This document shows positions 1-9,247 of a stretch of DNA of 64,000 bases, in pieces (position 1 is the stretch's first letter; the number at the start of each line of letters is the position of its first letter). The stretch spans positions 1-64,000 of the forward strand of contig JAFGNZ010000331.1 in NCBI GenBank assembly GCA_016926755.1, read 5' to 3'. Made by a program: the position numbers and the translations under genes. Source of the DNA: Myxococcaceae bacterium (GTDB lineage Bacteria; Myxococcota; Myxococcia; Myxococcales; Myxococcaceae). The notes below the pieces were generated by a model. That model had not been told where the DNA came from, did not search any database, and worked only from the letters and a program-made list of their open reading frames with translations.

Positions 1-181
1 CTCGCCGAACGTCTACACCACCAACCGCCCCGAGTACCTCCGGCTCCAGTTCCCGAATGTGACGGGCTGGGGCGCCGTGCTCGACGCGGTGTATGGCTTC
101 CCAAACGTCTACACACGCATCCTCCCCTCGCAGGTACAGCTCCCGTCCAGTCGATGGGCCTCCTGGGCAATCCGTCACTGA
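1..181 (+). CDS. C-terminal end of an unrecognised protein (5' end outside window)
   Basis: An open frame enters from the left edge, with complete codons from position 2, and stops at TGA 179-181, giving about 59 residues. The piece is rich in aromatic residues and asparagine, with two similar PNVYT segments (residues 2-6 and 38-42 of the visible part). I do not recognise a family. It converges on the lipoprotein gene that ends at 229. The codon pattern (G or C in most third positions) supports real coding. Function cannot be assigned from this fragment. Confidence 0.5.
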   Translation, partial: SPNVYTTNRPEYLRLQFPNVTGWGAVLDAVYGFPNVYTRILPSQVQLPSSRWASWAIRH

Positions 182-228
182 CCACGGATCCCTTGAATCA
201 GCCCCGTGAGCTTACCTGACCTCGGCCA

Positions 229-1581
229 TCAGCTCTCCGGGAAGGCCGTCCACCCGTCGAGCCAGTTCACGTCGCCCACCGCGCCGCGGAACGTGGCGCT
301 GGCGTCGAAGAAGCCGTCTGCCGGCGGGGTGCCACCGGTCAGCGCCGCCTCCGGCTTGAAGCCCGGAACGGGCTTGGGGTTGGACGAGGAGGGGGCCACG
401 TACAAGCCCTTGCTCAGCTTCGGATCCACCACGGAGTTGGTGGCCTCCGCCTCGGGGCCGAACTTCATCCACTCGTTGAAGTCGCTGCCGTCGCTGCTCG
501 ACTTCACCGCGAAGCTGGTCGCGTCATACGACACCTTGGAGGACCAGAAGGTGGTGTGCTTCACCGTCAGCGCGCCCGCGTTGGCCTGGGCGATGGAGTC
601 CGGGCCGGCGACGTCGAGGCTGAAGTCATTGAAGTAGGCGAAGATGGCATTGCTGATGCTGCCGGCGCTCCCCACGCGGAGGATGGCGCCTCCCTGGGTC
701 TGCGCCGCGGAGCCCTTGTCGCGGTTCGAGCCGATGAGCGTCATGTTCCACAGCGTGGGGTTGGAGCGGGGCGTGGCGTTCGGCGAAGAGGCGCTGTTGT
801 CCGCCTCGATGCCGTGGTTGCCCAGCAGGCGGTTCTGCTGGACGATGATGAACTGGCCCTTGCCCGTCCACCCCTGATCCCAGTCGAGCCCGTCATCGTC
901 CGGGAGCGTGATGACGACGTGCTTGAGGTTGGCCGTCCCGCCGAACATCTCCACGCCGTCATCCAGGCCGCGGTGCACCTGCACGTAGTCCACGGTGGTC
1001 TTCGTGCCGCAGCCTCCCACCGTGAGGCCGTTCAGCTCGTTGTTGCCGCCCAGGCGGAAGCCCGCGAACTCGATGCGTACGTACTTGAGGGTGCCACAGT
1101 CGTGTGCCGCGTCGGTCCCTCCGTACTGGGTCTCCTCGCTCTCCGGGTAGCCCTCGATGTTGTCCACGCCGCCTTGAACGTTGATGGGGGCCTTGCCCAG
1201 CAGGACCAGGCCACCCCAGTTGCCCGCCTGGCGCGAGCCCTCGGGGACCACGCTGGTGAACACGATGGGCTCGGCCGCCGTGCCCTGTGCGTCAATCCGC
1301 GCGGTGCTGGTGATGGCCAGCGAGGTGTTGACGCCGCCCTGGATGACCGTCCCCGGCTCGATGGTCAGCGTCGCGTTCTTCACGAACACGTTCGCCTTGA
1401 GCACGTAGGTGTGCTCCTGGGTCCAGGTAGTATCGGACGTGATGTCCTGAGTGATCTCGCAGGACGCCTGCCCCGGCGCACACGTGTCGCCCTGGATCGT
1501 GTTGCCGTTGTCGTCGTCGCCGCCACACGCGGCGAGCACCGCGAGGGCGCCTGCACAGGCCCAGCTCCGCACTGATTTCAT
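229..1581 (-). CDS. Beta-helix-type lipoprotein paired with TonB receptor
   Basis: The 450-aa product starts with a lipoprotein signal peptide whose lipobox (VLAAC) puts the lipidated Cys at residue 19, followed by GGDDD, so it is probably surface- or periplasm-anchored. The rest is rich in Gly, Asn and Asp with recurring short beta-strand patterns (for example NATLTIEPGTVIQGG near residue 68 and DDGVEMFGGTANLKHVVI mid-protein), typical of right-handed parallel beta-helix proteins. The frame stays open upstream of this ATG, but only this start gives a signal peptide. It follows the TonB receptor by 35 bp on the same strand, so both are probably one transcript. Such lipoproteins are often encoded beside TonB receptors, but the ligand is unknown. 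Confidence 0.75.
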   Translation of the reverse strand: MKSVRSWACAGALAVLAACGGDDDNGNTIQGDTCAPGQASCEITQDITSDTTWTQEHTYVLKANVFVKNATLTIEPGTVIQGGVNTSLAITSTARIDAQGTAAEPIVFTSVVPEGSRQAGNWGGLVLLGKAPINVQGGVDNIEGYPESEETQYGGTDAAHDCGTLKYVRIEFAGFRLGGNNELNGLTVGGCGTKTTVDYVQVHRGLDDGVEMFGGTANLKHVVITLPDDDGLDWDQGWTGKGQFIIVQQNRLLGNHGIEADNSASSPNATPRSNPTLWNMTLIGSNRDKGSAAQTQGGAILRVGSAGSISNAIFAYFNDFSLDVAGPDSIAQANAGALTVKHTTFWSSKVSYDATSFAVKSSSDGSDFNEWMKFGPEAEATNSVVDPKLSKGLYVAPSSSNPKPVPGFKPEAALTGGTPPADGFFDASATFRGAVGDVNWLDGWTAFPES

Positions 1582-1616
1582 TGTTGCTCCATGAGAGGTA
1601 CTGCAGGGTTGATGGG

Positions 1617-4334
1617 TTAGAGCGGGCTCCACTCCACCTGCGCCGCGGCGGTGAGGCCGGGCCGGTAGCGGAACACGTCGGTGTCGAGCTGCCGGAGGAC
1701 CGTGGACTGGTTCAGCAGGTTGCTGCCCGTCAGCTTCAGCCGCAGGTCCTTGGAGAGCTTCTGGGTGAGCGTCAGATCCACCCGGTGGAGCGGCTGCTCG
1801 TAGGTGTCCGGCAGGCGGTTGAAGCCCACCTCGGAGATGCGCCGTCCGAAGACGTTGTAGAGCAGCGTCACCTCGGTGCCCCAGCTGTCCTGGGCATAGG
1901 TGACGTTCAGGTTGGCCACGTAGGGAGACTGGCCCTGCAGCGGGCGGCTCTCGCTCGTGCTGATCTGCTGGCTGCTGCCCAGGTTCACGCGCGAGTAGAT
2001 GAGGCTCAGGTTGGCGCCCACGCGCAGGGGGCTCAGCGCCTCGCTCACCCGGCTCAGCGAGGCCCGGCCCTCCAGCTCCAGCCCCACCGCGTTGGCTCCC
2101 ACCGCGTTGCGGTAGCCCACGTCGCCCTGGATGGAGCTCACCACCACCTGCTCGATGGGATCGATGAAGCGCTTGTAGAAGCCGCCCACCGACAAGAGCT
2201 CCTTCTCGGTGGGGAACCACTCCCACCGCAGATCCGCGTTGTGGATGCGCGAGGAGACCAGGTCCGGGTTGCCACTCACGCTGCGCCGCCGCAGCGCGTC
2301 GTAGTAGAGGAAGGGGGCGATCTCACGGAACTGCGGCCGTGCCACTGTGAAGCTGTAGCCGGCGCGCAGGTTCGCCTTGTCCGTCACCGCGTAGATCAGG
2401 TTCAGCGCCGGCATCGGGTCGACGGTGGTCCGGTCCGTGGACGCCGGCGCCTGCCCCTGGGCGAAGGGGCTCCCCGAATCGAGCCGCTGGGTGAACACCT
2501 CGAGGCGCGCTCCGACGATGGCTCGCAGCCGCTCTGTCACCGAGGCCTCCGCGCTGAGGAAGCCTGCGTAGAGGGACTGGAAGCCATCGTACCGGTCCGT
2601 CAGGAAGGTGCGCTCCTCGGCAAGGAAGGCGGGGCCGACGTTCTCCGTCGAGAACATCTCCTCGGCGGGCAACCCCAGGAGGGCGGGATCGTCGCCCACG
2701 AAGATGAAGGCGAAGCGGCGCGCGTCGAACCCGCGCTGGGAGAGCTGCGCGGACCCGCCCGCGTGCATCTCCAGGCGGCCCAGGGGGAAACGCAGGGACA
2801 CGCTGGCGCCGCCGCTCGTGTCCCGAAGAGTGGAGAAGAAGCGCTCCCCGCTGTTGGCGGCCTGCCGGAAGCGGCGCACACCGTCGTTCTCCAGGTACAT
2901 CAGGTCCCGGGTGTCGGGCTCCTCGGACTGCGTCATGGACAGGTTGCCCTGCCAGCGCAGCACGAAGGCGCCGTCCGCACCCAAGCGATGCGTGCCCCGG
3001 AGCTGGTTGAAGCTCAGCAGGCGCTGGGCGAACTTCAGGCGCGTGGCGTCGAAGTTGGCGCTGTCCGTGTCGGAGAAGCCGCTGAGCAGCTGCGCCGAGT
3101 CCTCCGTGGACCGGCTGAAGAGCGCCAGCAGGCTCACGTCGTTGCGCGTGTCCACCTGGTAGCCCAGGTTGAGCAGCGCCCCCAGGTTCGTGTTCGTCGC
3201 GCCGTACTCCGAGCGGTAGATGTCCTTGGGGATCAGATCCTCATCGCTGATGCGGAACGTCTGGGCGTCGGCGGCCGTCGCCGCGTCGCTCCGGGAGAAG
3301 GTCGCACTGGCCAGGTAGCCGAGCGCGCGCCCGCCACCCCACTGGTGGGTGTTGCCCACCGAGACGCTCAGGCCCCCATTCGGCAGCCCCCGGGAGGTCC
3401 GGCTCGACCAGACGTTGGAGAAGCCCTCACTGACCTGCTCCGCCTGCGGATCGCGCGTGCTGAGCGCTCTGTCGCTGGGGACGCTGTCGGGCAGCCCCCG
3501 CGAGCCGTCGTCCATTCCCAGGAAGTCCAGGCTCCCCCCCTCGTATGTCCGGCGCGAGCGGAAGGTGGACTGGGTGTTGACGCCGAGCGACAGCTTCACC
3601 TGCGTCTGCAGCGTGGCTGGGTAGGCGTTGGTCTCGATCCCGAGCACACCGCCGGCGAAGGCCCCCCCCATCTCGGCCGAGAAGGTCTTCTGCACCGTGA
3701 GCGTGGACAGGAGCGCGTTGGGGAAGAGATCGAGCGGCGCCTGGTGCCCGTCCGGATCCGTGCTGGGCAGCGCCACGCCGTTGACGACGGTGGAGGCATA
3801 GCGCCCGCCGAGCCCACGCAGGAAGACGTTGCGGCCCACGACGGTGGCTGACGTCACGCGCTTGACGGCGTCGCCCGCGTTCGAGTCCGGCGAGCGGGAG
3901 ATCTGCTCGCTCCCGATGGCGTCCTGGACGGTGTTCGCGAGCTTGCGCTGGAGCAGCAGGCCGCTCTCGCTCTTCGTGTCCACCGTGCCGATGACCACGA
4001 GCTCTTCGGCGAACGAGCCCTCCACCGGCTTGAGCGCGATGTTGCGCTCCGTGAACAGCCCCTCCGCTACCCGTAGCCCCTTGGCGTCGACCCCTTCATA
4101 CTGATCGCACCAGAAGCGCACGTCGTACGTGCCCGGCGGCAGGGGGAGCGCGAACTTCCCCTCCAGATCCGTCTCGACGAACGCCTCGGCGCCCGCAATC
4201 ACCGTGACAGGGCACACCAGCAGCGGCTCGCCCGTCTTGGCGTCCGTGAGCCTGCCGCGAATCCCTGCGCTGACCTGGGCCTGGGCAGTGCCACTGAGCG
4301 CTGCCAACAACATGAGGAACGTGATGCGACGCAT
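1617..4334 (-). CDS. TonB-dependent receptor with N-terminal carboxypeptidase-regulatory-like domain
   Basis: This 905-aa protein is an outer-membrane receptor. Residues 1-20 form a signal peptide ending in AQAQ. Residues ~24-105 resemble a CarboxypepD_reg-like beta-sandwich (IRGRLTDAKTGEPLL, then LPPGTYDVRFWCDQYEG). A plug domain follows (TVQDAIGSEQISRSPDSNAGDAV, VFLRGLGGRYASTVVNG), then a long beta-barrel whose last residue is Leu after WSP, usual for Bam-inserted barrels. ATG 4334 is chosen over the longer frame from 4409 because it starts the signal peptide and has GGAGC 10 nt upstream. The lipoprotein gene at 229-1581 is next on the same strand. The transported substrate cannot be read from the sequence. 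Confidence 0.9.
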   Translation of the reverse strand: MRRITFLMLLAALSGTAQAQVSAGIRGRLTDAKTGEPLLVCPVTVIAGAEAFVETDLEGKFALPLPPGTYDVRFWCDQYEGVDAKGLRVAEGLFTERNIALKPVEGSFAEELVVIGTVDTKSESGLLLQRKLANTVQDAIGSEQISRSPDSNAGDAVKRVTSATVVGRNVFLRGLGGRYASTVVNGVALPSTDPDGHQAPLDLFPNALLSTLTVQKTFSAEMGGAFAGGVLGIETNAYPATLQTQVKLSLGVNTQSTFRSRRTYEGGSLDFLGMDDGSRGLPDSVPSDRALSTRDPQAEQVSEGFSNVWSSRTSRGLPNGGLSVSVGNTHQWGGGRALGYLASATFSRSDAATAADAQTFRISDEDLIPKDIYRSEYGATNTNLGALLNLGYQVDTRNDVSLLALFSRSTEDSAQLLSGFSDTDSANFDATRLKFAQRLLSFNQLRGTHRLGADGAFVLRWQGNLSMTQSEEPDTRDLMYLENDGVRRFRQAANSGERFFSTLRDTSGGASVSLRFPLGRLEMHAGGSAQLSQRGFDARRFAFIFVGDDPALLGLPAEEMFSTENVGPAFLAEERTFLTDRYDGFQSLYAGFLSAEASVTERLRAIVGARLEVFTQRLDSGSPFAQGQAPASTDRTTVDPMPALNLIYAVTDKANLRAGYSFTVARPQFREIAPFLYYDALRRRSVSGNPDLVSSRIHNADLRWEWFPTEKELLSVGGFYKRFIDPIEQVVVSSIQGDVGYRNAVGANAVGLELEGRASLSRVSEALSPLRVGANLSLIYSRVNLGSSQQISTSESRPLQGQSPYVANLNVTYAQDSWGTEVTLLYNVFGRRISEVGFNRLPDTYEQPLHRVDLTLTQKLSKDLRLKLTGSNLLNQSTVLRQLDTDVFRYRPGLTAAAQVEWSPL

Positions 4335-4515
4335 GGGGCCTCGAAGCTCCACTCGGGGAAGCGGGTTCGGGCAGCCTTGTACGCCGCTGGAATCGCAACC
4401 ACGTCGCACTTGCTAGCCAAGTGTGTGAAGCACAGGTGACGCACGCGTCACGCGCCAACCTGGCCGAGAGAGGCGAGGACGTCCTCGGGGAGACGCTCTC
4501 CAGCCCCTGCGGGAG

Positions 4516-4549
4516 CCCGTAGGCGCCGCGACGAGGCAGCGCCTACGGG
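4516..4549 (-). terminator. Hairpin after the minus-strand lyase gene
   Basis: CCCGTAGGCGC (4516-4526) and GCGCCTACGGG (4539-4549) form a perfect 11-bp stem with a 12-nt loop, starting 14 nt after the stop of the minus-strand lyase. There is no T-tract, as is common in high-GC genomes. It probably ends that transcript before the TonB receptor gene. Confidence 0.6.
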
Positions 4550-4562
4550 AAACAGCCCTCCC

Positions 4563-5612
4563 CTACCCGCGCCGGTGCGAGCCGCGCCGGCGCCGCGTGA
4601 GCAGCAGCAGGGCGGCCGCGCCAGCCAGCGAGGCAAACGCCGTCACGGCTGAAGCGCCCGCGCTGCACCCCATGGCCTGCGGATACTCCGAGGAGTCGCC
4701 CTCCGGGCCGCCCTGGATGATCTCTCCTCCAGGCGCCGCCTCCGACCCTGGGAGTCCTCCCGGGCTGGCCCCGCTCCCTGGCGCGGAGCCGGTGTCTTGC
4801 GACGAGCCAGGGGCCTGCGGCGCTCCAGAGTCCGGCGCCTCCTCGCCACCGGAGCGGGCAGACGGCATCGCCTCCTCGAGGGTCGTGGCCTGGACGAAGC
4901 CGTCGTGGAAGAGCACGGCCGTGGGCTGCGTGGCCGCGTCCCGGTACAGCCCCATCTTCAGGTAGTTCGCTCCCGACGAGTCGAACATCGTGCGGACGTA
5001 GCGCTTGGGAACGACGAGCTGTCCGTCGTACCAGAGCTCGACGAACCCGACGTTCGGGTTGGCGGACCACTTGATGTGCAGCACGAAGTCGTGCCACTGA
5101 TCCCGCGTGAGCCCCTTCATCGTCCACTGCGTCTTGCCATTGACGATGAAGAACAGGGTGTCAGGGAGCGCCTGACCGCAGTCGGCGGCGCTGCAGCCGA
5201 GCACCAGGCGAACCGGCGGCGCGCCATTATTCCCGGAGTGGTGCCACTGCATGAACACCTGCCAGTTGGGCGTCATCGGGTAGTCGGCCGGCCAGAGCGT
5301 GCTCCAGCCGTAGTAGTACTCGGTGCCCTCGGAGGAGCCGTCGAACTTCACGAGCTCGTTCCGGTTCCCGCTCGCGCGGATGGGGTCGTCGCCCTTCCGG
5401 ACCTCGACCCGGAGCGCGTAGCGGCCCTGGCGGGTCGGCGAGGAAACGACCTGCGCACGATCCGCCGCGATGAGCTGCTCCTTGTCCCACTGGGACCGAT
5501 TGCCGGTCTCGAAGTCGCCTCTCCACACCACCTCGGCCATGGCCGGGGTTGAGAACGCGAGCACGGTGAGGGCCGCGGCAGTGGCGGCAGCCACCCAGGT
5601 TGAGCGTTGCAT
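4563..5612 (-). CDS. Polysaccharide lyase (heparin lyase I-like), MYXO-CTERM anchored
   Basis: The 349-aa protein has a signal peptide (residues 1-26, cleavage after AMA) and then a jelly-roll lyase-like domain up to about residue 245. Family-like stretches are VVWRGDFETGNRSQWDKEQ, YYYGWSTLWPADYP and WQVFMQWHHSG. A Ser/Gly/Pro linker follows, then GCSAGAS, a hydrophobic helix and RRRRGSHRRG, a MYXO-CTERM sorting signal that should place it on the cell surface. ATG 5612 has AAAGGAG just upstream. It would cleave an acidic polysaccharide by beta-elimination, but the substrate is unknown. It is divergent from its paralog at 5901 and carries an extra stretch with a Cys pair (LGCSAADCGQ) that the paralog lacks. 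Confidence 0.8.
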   Translation of the reverse strand: MQRSTWVAAATAAALTVLAFSTPAMAEVVWRGDFETGNRSQWDKEQLIAADRAQVVSSPTRQGRYALRVEVRKGDDPIRASGNRNELVKFDGSSEGTEYYYGWSTLWPADYPMTPNWQVFMQWHHSGNNGAPPVRLVLGCSAADCGQALPDTLFFIVNGKTQWTMKGLTRDQWHDFVLHIKWSANPNVGFVELWYDGQLVVPKRYVRTMFDSSGANYLKMGLYRDAATQPTAVLFHDGFVQATTLEEAMPSARSGGEEAPDSGAPQAPGSSQDTGSAPGSGASPGGLPGSEAAPGGEIIQGGPEGDSSEYPQAMGCSAGASAVTAFASLAGAAALLLLTRRRRGSHRRG

Positions 5613-5900
5613 GAATCTCCTTTGACTGTGTTGGTGCGAACCGCAAACGAACAAGCCAAACGAAAGCCGCGACGCCCTGAATTCCGCCGCCGGGCGGATG
5701 CGAAGGCGCCGGGCACGTCGGGCCACGGCCCGAGGGTTGGACCATGGGCCCCCCTGTCCGGTCGCTCGGGAGCGCCACCTCGAAGGAGCCGCTCGCTCCG
5801 CGCGCCCCGAGCGTCCGCGCGAGCGGCTCTCCTCCCCTCTCTGGTCTGCGGCGGCGCGCTCCTTTAGAGCATCGCCCCTTCATTCACTTGAAAGGCATAC

Positions 5901-6821
5901 ATGAACCACAGAACCCTCATGCTGGCCGCGCTGGTCCTCCCAGCACTGGCCTCCGCCGACGTCGTCTGGAGAGGAGACTTCGAGACGGGAGATCGCTCCC
6001 AGTGGTCGAAGACGCAGATGGTGAACCCGGATCGCCTGCAGGTCGTCGAGAGCCCCGTGCGCAGCGGCAAGTACGCGCTCCGCGCGCTCGTGAAGCAGGG
6101 CGATGATCCCATCAACGCGAGCGGGAACCGGAACGAGCTCCTCTACCACTCACGCGAGGCCGTGGGCTCCGAGTACTACTATCGCTGGAGCACGATGTTC
6201 GCGCCGGACTACCCGAGCGCGAAGACGTGGCAGCTCTTCGCCCAGTGGCATCACTACGGCTGCTGCGGCTCGCCCCCCATCCAGTTCATCGTCAATGGCG
6301 AGGAGATGATCCTGGCCGCTGTCGGGCAGGTCGTCTGGAAGGCCCCGCTCGTCCGCGGCATGTGGAACGACTTCATCTTCCACGTGAAGTGGTCGCCGGA
6401 TGCGAGGGAGGGTTTCATCGAGCTGTACCGCAACGGCAAGCTCGAGGCACCGAAGACCTTCGTGGCGACGATGTTCCCGAACGACTTCAACTACATCAAG
6501 CTGGGCCTCTACCGGAACTCGACCATCGCCCAGGACGGGGTGGTGTTTCATGACGACTTCGTGATGGCCACCACGCTGGAGGACGTGCTGGCGTCTGGCT
6601 CGACTCCCTCGAGCCAGCCTGGAGGCGAGGGCCCGGCGCTGCCATCCACCCTCCCTGAGCCCGGGGCCACCCCCGCTCCCAGGCCGGGCGAGCAGGCAGC
6701 CGTAGAGGAGCTGGATCCGACTGGCGGCCCGAGCGGTGGCTGCTCGGCCGGCCCCTCCGGCCTCCTCGCGGTCTTGGGGCTGCTCCCGCTGATGCCGCTC
6801 CTGCGCCGCCGCCGCCGCTGA
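5901..6821 (+). CDS. Polysaccharide lyase (heparin lyase I-like) paralog, MYXO-CTERM anchored
   Basis: The 306-aa product has a signal peptide ending near ASAD (residues 17-20), a lyase domain to about residue 230 and a MYXO-CTERM tail (GGCSAGPSG, hydrophobic helix, RRRRR). It aligns through most of its length with the divergent neighbour: VVWRGDFETGDRSQW, YYYRWSTMFAPDYP and FAQWHHYG match equivalent positions. ATG 5901 follows AAAGG at a suitable distance. The shared 288-bp upstream region could hold both promoters. The pair probably acts on one extracellular polysaccharide or two related ones. A duplication in place is the simplest origin. Confidence 0.8.
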   Translation: MNHRTLMLAALVLPALASADVVWRGDFETGDRSQWSKTQMVNPDRLQVVESPVRSGKYALRALVKQGDDPINASGNRNELLYHSREAVGSEYYYRWSTMFAPDYPSAKTWQLFAQWHHYGCCGSPPIQFIVNGEEMILAAVGQVVWKAPLVRGMWNDFIFHVKWSPDAREGFIELYRNGKLEAPKTFVATMFPNDFNYIKLGLYRNSTIAQDGVVFHDDFVMATTLEDVLASGSTPSSQPGGEGPALPSTLPEPGATPAPRPGEQAAVEELDPTGGPSGGCSAGPSGLLAVLGLLPLMPLLRRRRR

Positions 6822-6823
6822 AG

Positions 6824-6882
6824 CCCGCGACGCGTGACACCGGCGGCCCTGCCTCTCCCTGGCGGGCGCCGCCGGGCGCGGG
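6824..6882 (+). terminator. GC-rich hairpin after plus-strand lyase gene
   Basis: CGGCGGCCCTGCC (6841-6853) can pair imperfectly with GGCGGGCGCCGCCG (6861-6874), and an outer CCCGCG/CGCGGG pair encloses it. It lies directly after the stop at 6821. Mismatches and the missing T-tract make this tentative. Confidence 0.4.
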
Positions 6883-6992
6883 TTCGCAATGGATGTTCTC
6901 CGTGCTGCAAAGCCATTCGCCCCGAGGGCAGTGGTCGCAGGAGGGCGCACGCCTGATCCTCCCCACCGAGGCCTAGCACTCAGGGGGGAACC

Positions 6993-8087
6993 GTGAAGAC
7001 AGATGGCCAAGGGGCGCCTGAAGAGAACTCGATAGACCCAGACCCCTATCTCTCGCGCGCGCGAAACGTGATGCGGCGGCCCTTCACCTCCTTGCTCGCG
7101 CAGGGGGTGAAGGCGTTCTCGTACTACACCGGGTGGTATCCGCTCTGGCAGCAGCCCGACGGGCCCAGGCCGATCATCCTCTTCTACCACAAGGTCCAGC
7201 GCCGCCCTGTTGGCACCTGGGGCGAAGAGGTGCTCGACCTGGAAGCCTTCAAGCAGCACATGGCCTTCCTCTCGCGCGAGTACGAGCCGATCCCTCTCTC
7301 TGAGCTGGTGGCCGCGCTGCAGGGGAAGATTCCAATGCCGGATCGGGCCGTGGCGATCACGTTCGACGACGGCTACCGGAACAACCTCCGGTTGGCCGCC
7401 CCCATCCTCCGCCACTACCGCGTCCCAGCGACCCTCTTCATCTCCACGGGCCTCATCGGAACGAACCAGTGGATGTGGGCCTATGAGCTCGAGGAGATCT
7501 TCCACCGCTACCCGCTGGAGGCGATCAGCGCGAGCGCGCGGCACCCGCTCATCACCCGCCTGTGCGCGCAGGCGATGAACAGCCAGGTGGCCCTGGTGGC
7601 CTGCGTGGAGTACCTCAAGTCGGTGCCCCACCCGAAGATGCTCGAGGTGGTGTGCCGGATCCGCGAACAGCTCCCGGTGGAGCTGGACGAGGAGAACCAG
7701 TTCCTGAGCTGGGACGAGGTCCGGCAGCTGCGGAGCTATGGCTTCGAGTTCGGCGCGCACACCGAGAGCCACCCCATCCTGATCCGCCAGCGGCTCGAGG
7801 ACGCGGAGCGGGAGCTGGTGGCCTGCTGTGACACCCTGGAGCGCGAGCTCGGCACGCGCCCGAAGCTCTTCGCCTACCCGAACGGCGACACGAGCCCAGC
7901 GGTCACCGCGCTGGTGGGGCGTTACTTCGAGGCCGCTGTCACCACCCACCCGGGCGTGTGCTCGCCCTCTGGCAACCTGCTGGAGCTGCCGCGGGTCGGC
8001 GCCCCGCGCGTGGTGAGCGACCTGGCCTTCCAGATGGAGCGCCATCTCCGGCAGGGGGGCCACGCCCTCCAAGCGCAGGCTTACTGA
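6993..8087 (+). CDS. Polysaccharide deacetylase family protein (NodB-like)
   Basis: This 364-aa protein is a carbohydrate esterase 4-type deacetylase. The first metal-binding motif is clear (AITFDDGYRNN, about residue 124), after the usual N-terminal FYHKV motif, and FGAHTESHPIL near residue 254 matches the H(S/T)xxH metal-binding motif. No signal peptide is visible, so it may be cytoplasmic or membrane-associated. The start is GTG 6993, with a run of six G just upstream. The next two genes (GNAT, DegT-like aminotransferase) are separated by 11 bp and then overlap, so the three form an operon. Together they suggest modification of a surface or exported glycan. Confidence 0.85.
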   Translation: MKTDGQGAPEENSIDPDPYLSRARNVMRRPFTSLLAQGVKAFSYYTGWYPLWQQPDGPRPIILFYHKVQRRPVGTWGEEVLDLEAFKQHMAFLSREYEPIPLSELVAALQGKIPMPDRAVAITFDDGYRNNLRLAAPILRHYRVPATLFISTGLIGTNQWMWAYELEEIFHRYPLEAISASARHPLITRLCAQAMNSQVALVACVEYLKSVPHPKMLEVVCRIREQLPVELDEENQFLSWDEVRQLRSYGFEFGAHTESHPILIRQRLEDAERELVACCDTLERELGTRPKLFAYPNGDTSPAVTALVGRYFEAAVTTHPGVCSPSGNLLELPRVGAPRVVSDLAFQMERHLRQGGHALQAQAY

Positions 8088-8098
8088 GAGGGGGAGCG

Positions 8099-9247
8099 AT
8101 GCTCACGGAGCTGGCAGTGCGCGGTGGCGGCCTCTCCGCCCCCAGCGAACTCACGGTGGAAGTGCATGGCTCGGAGGCGCTCCCGCGCCTCTCCGCGGAG
8201 TGGGACGCGCTCGTCCGCTCCAGGCCTGACGGCGCGCCGTTCGCGCTGAGCGGCTGGACGCGGGTGTGGTGCGAGAGCTTCGCGCCAGGCTCTCCGCTGA
8301 AGCTCCTCTGCGCCAGGCGCGACGGACGTGCCCAGGCCTTCGCCCCGTTCATCGAGCGAAGGGGGCGGCTGGCCGGGTGCCCGGTGCGGCTGTGGCAGTC
8401 CCCCTCCAATGAGCACTCTCAGCGGACGGCCTGGGCCCTGGGGGAGCAGCCCGAGACAGCGGTAGAGGCGATCTGGAGCCGGCTGCGCGAGCAGCCCTGG
8501 GAGCTCCTCCTGCTCAAGGACATCGTCGCGGGGGGCGCGGTGGACGCCGGCCTCGGGCGGGCGGCCGAGCGAGAGGGCTTCCTCGTCTCCCGCTGGCCCG
8601 CGGTCGAGTCGCCGTGGCTGCCCGTCCGGCCGCCCGAAGTCATGGAGGCGCAGCTCGACGCCAGGTTCCGGTCCAACCTGCGGCGGAGGCGGAAGAAGCT
8701 CGCGCAGCGCGGGGAGCTCCGCCTCGAGCGGATCGAGGGGGGCGAGCGCCTGGGCGCCGCGCTCGAAGAGGGCTTCCGGCTGGAGGGAGGCGGCTGGAAG
8801 GGGACTCGCGGGACGGCCATGGCGAGCCAGCCGGAGACGCACCGGTTCTACACCTCGCTGGCCCGCCTGGGGGCGCAGGAGGGGTGGTTGGCCCTCTACC
8901 TCTTGAGCGCTGGCGATCGTCCGATCGCGTTCCACTACGGCCTGGAGTTCGGGGGCACCTACTTCCTGCTCAAGCCCGGCTACGACGAGGCGGTGGGCGA
9001 GTGCTCCCCAGGCCAGCTCCTCGTGGACGAGGTGCTCCGGGATCTCGCTCACCGGGGCGCGCGGGAGTTCGACTTCCTGGGCCCGAAGATGACGTGGAAG
9101 CTCGACTGGACGGAGAACCTCCGCCCGCACTGCTGGCTCTTCATCCTGCGTCCCACGGTGAAGGGCCGGCTGCTGCACGCGGCACGGTTCCAGCATGGCC
9201 CTCGCCTGGCACGCCAATGGAGGCAACTGACTCGATGGATACGGTGA
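8099..9247 (+). CDS. GNAT-family N-acyltransferase (BioF2/CelD-like)
   Basis: The 382-aa protein matches the long GNAT group (Acetyltransf_6, BioF2-like) found in exopolysaccharide loci. An N-terminal half with EWDALVRSRPDGAPF leads to FRSNLRRRRKKLAQRGEL (about residue 196), then the acyl-CoA-binding half with LYLLSAGDRPIAFHYGLEFGG and FDFLGPKMTWKLDWT. ATG 8099 is chosen because GAGAGGGGG lies just upstream and homologous-looking sequence begins shortly after it; the frame is open further upstream but that part overlaps the deacetylase. The start of the next gene lies inside its last codons. It probably acylates an amino sugar precursor; the exact donor and acceptor are unknown. Confidence 0.75.
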   Translation: MLTELAVRGGGLSAPSELTVEVHGSEALPRLSAEWDALVRSRPDGAPFALSGWTRVWCESFAPGSPLKLLCARRDGRAQAFAPFIERRGRLAGCPVRLWQSPSNEHSQRTAWALGEQPETAVEAIWSRLREQPWELLLLKDIVAGGAVDAGLGRAAEREGFLVSRWPAVESPWLPVRPPEVMEAQLDARFRSNLRRRRKKLAQRGELRLERIEGGERLGAALEEGFRLEGGGWKGTRGTAMASQPETHRFYTSLARLGAQEGWLALYLLSAGDRPIAFHYGLEFGGTYFLLKPGYDEAVGECSPGQLLVDEVLRDLAHRGAREFDFLGPKMTWKLDWTENLRPHCWLFILRPTVKGRLLHAARFQHGPRLARQWRQLTRWIR

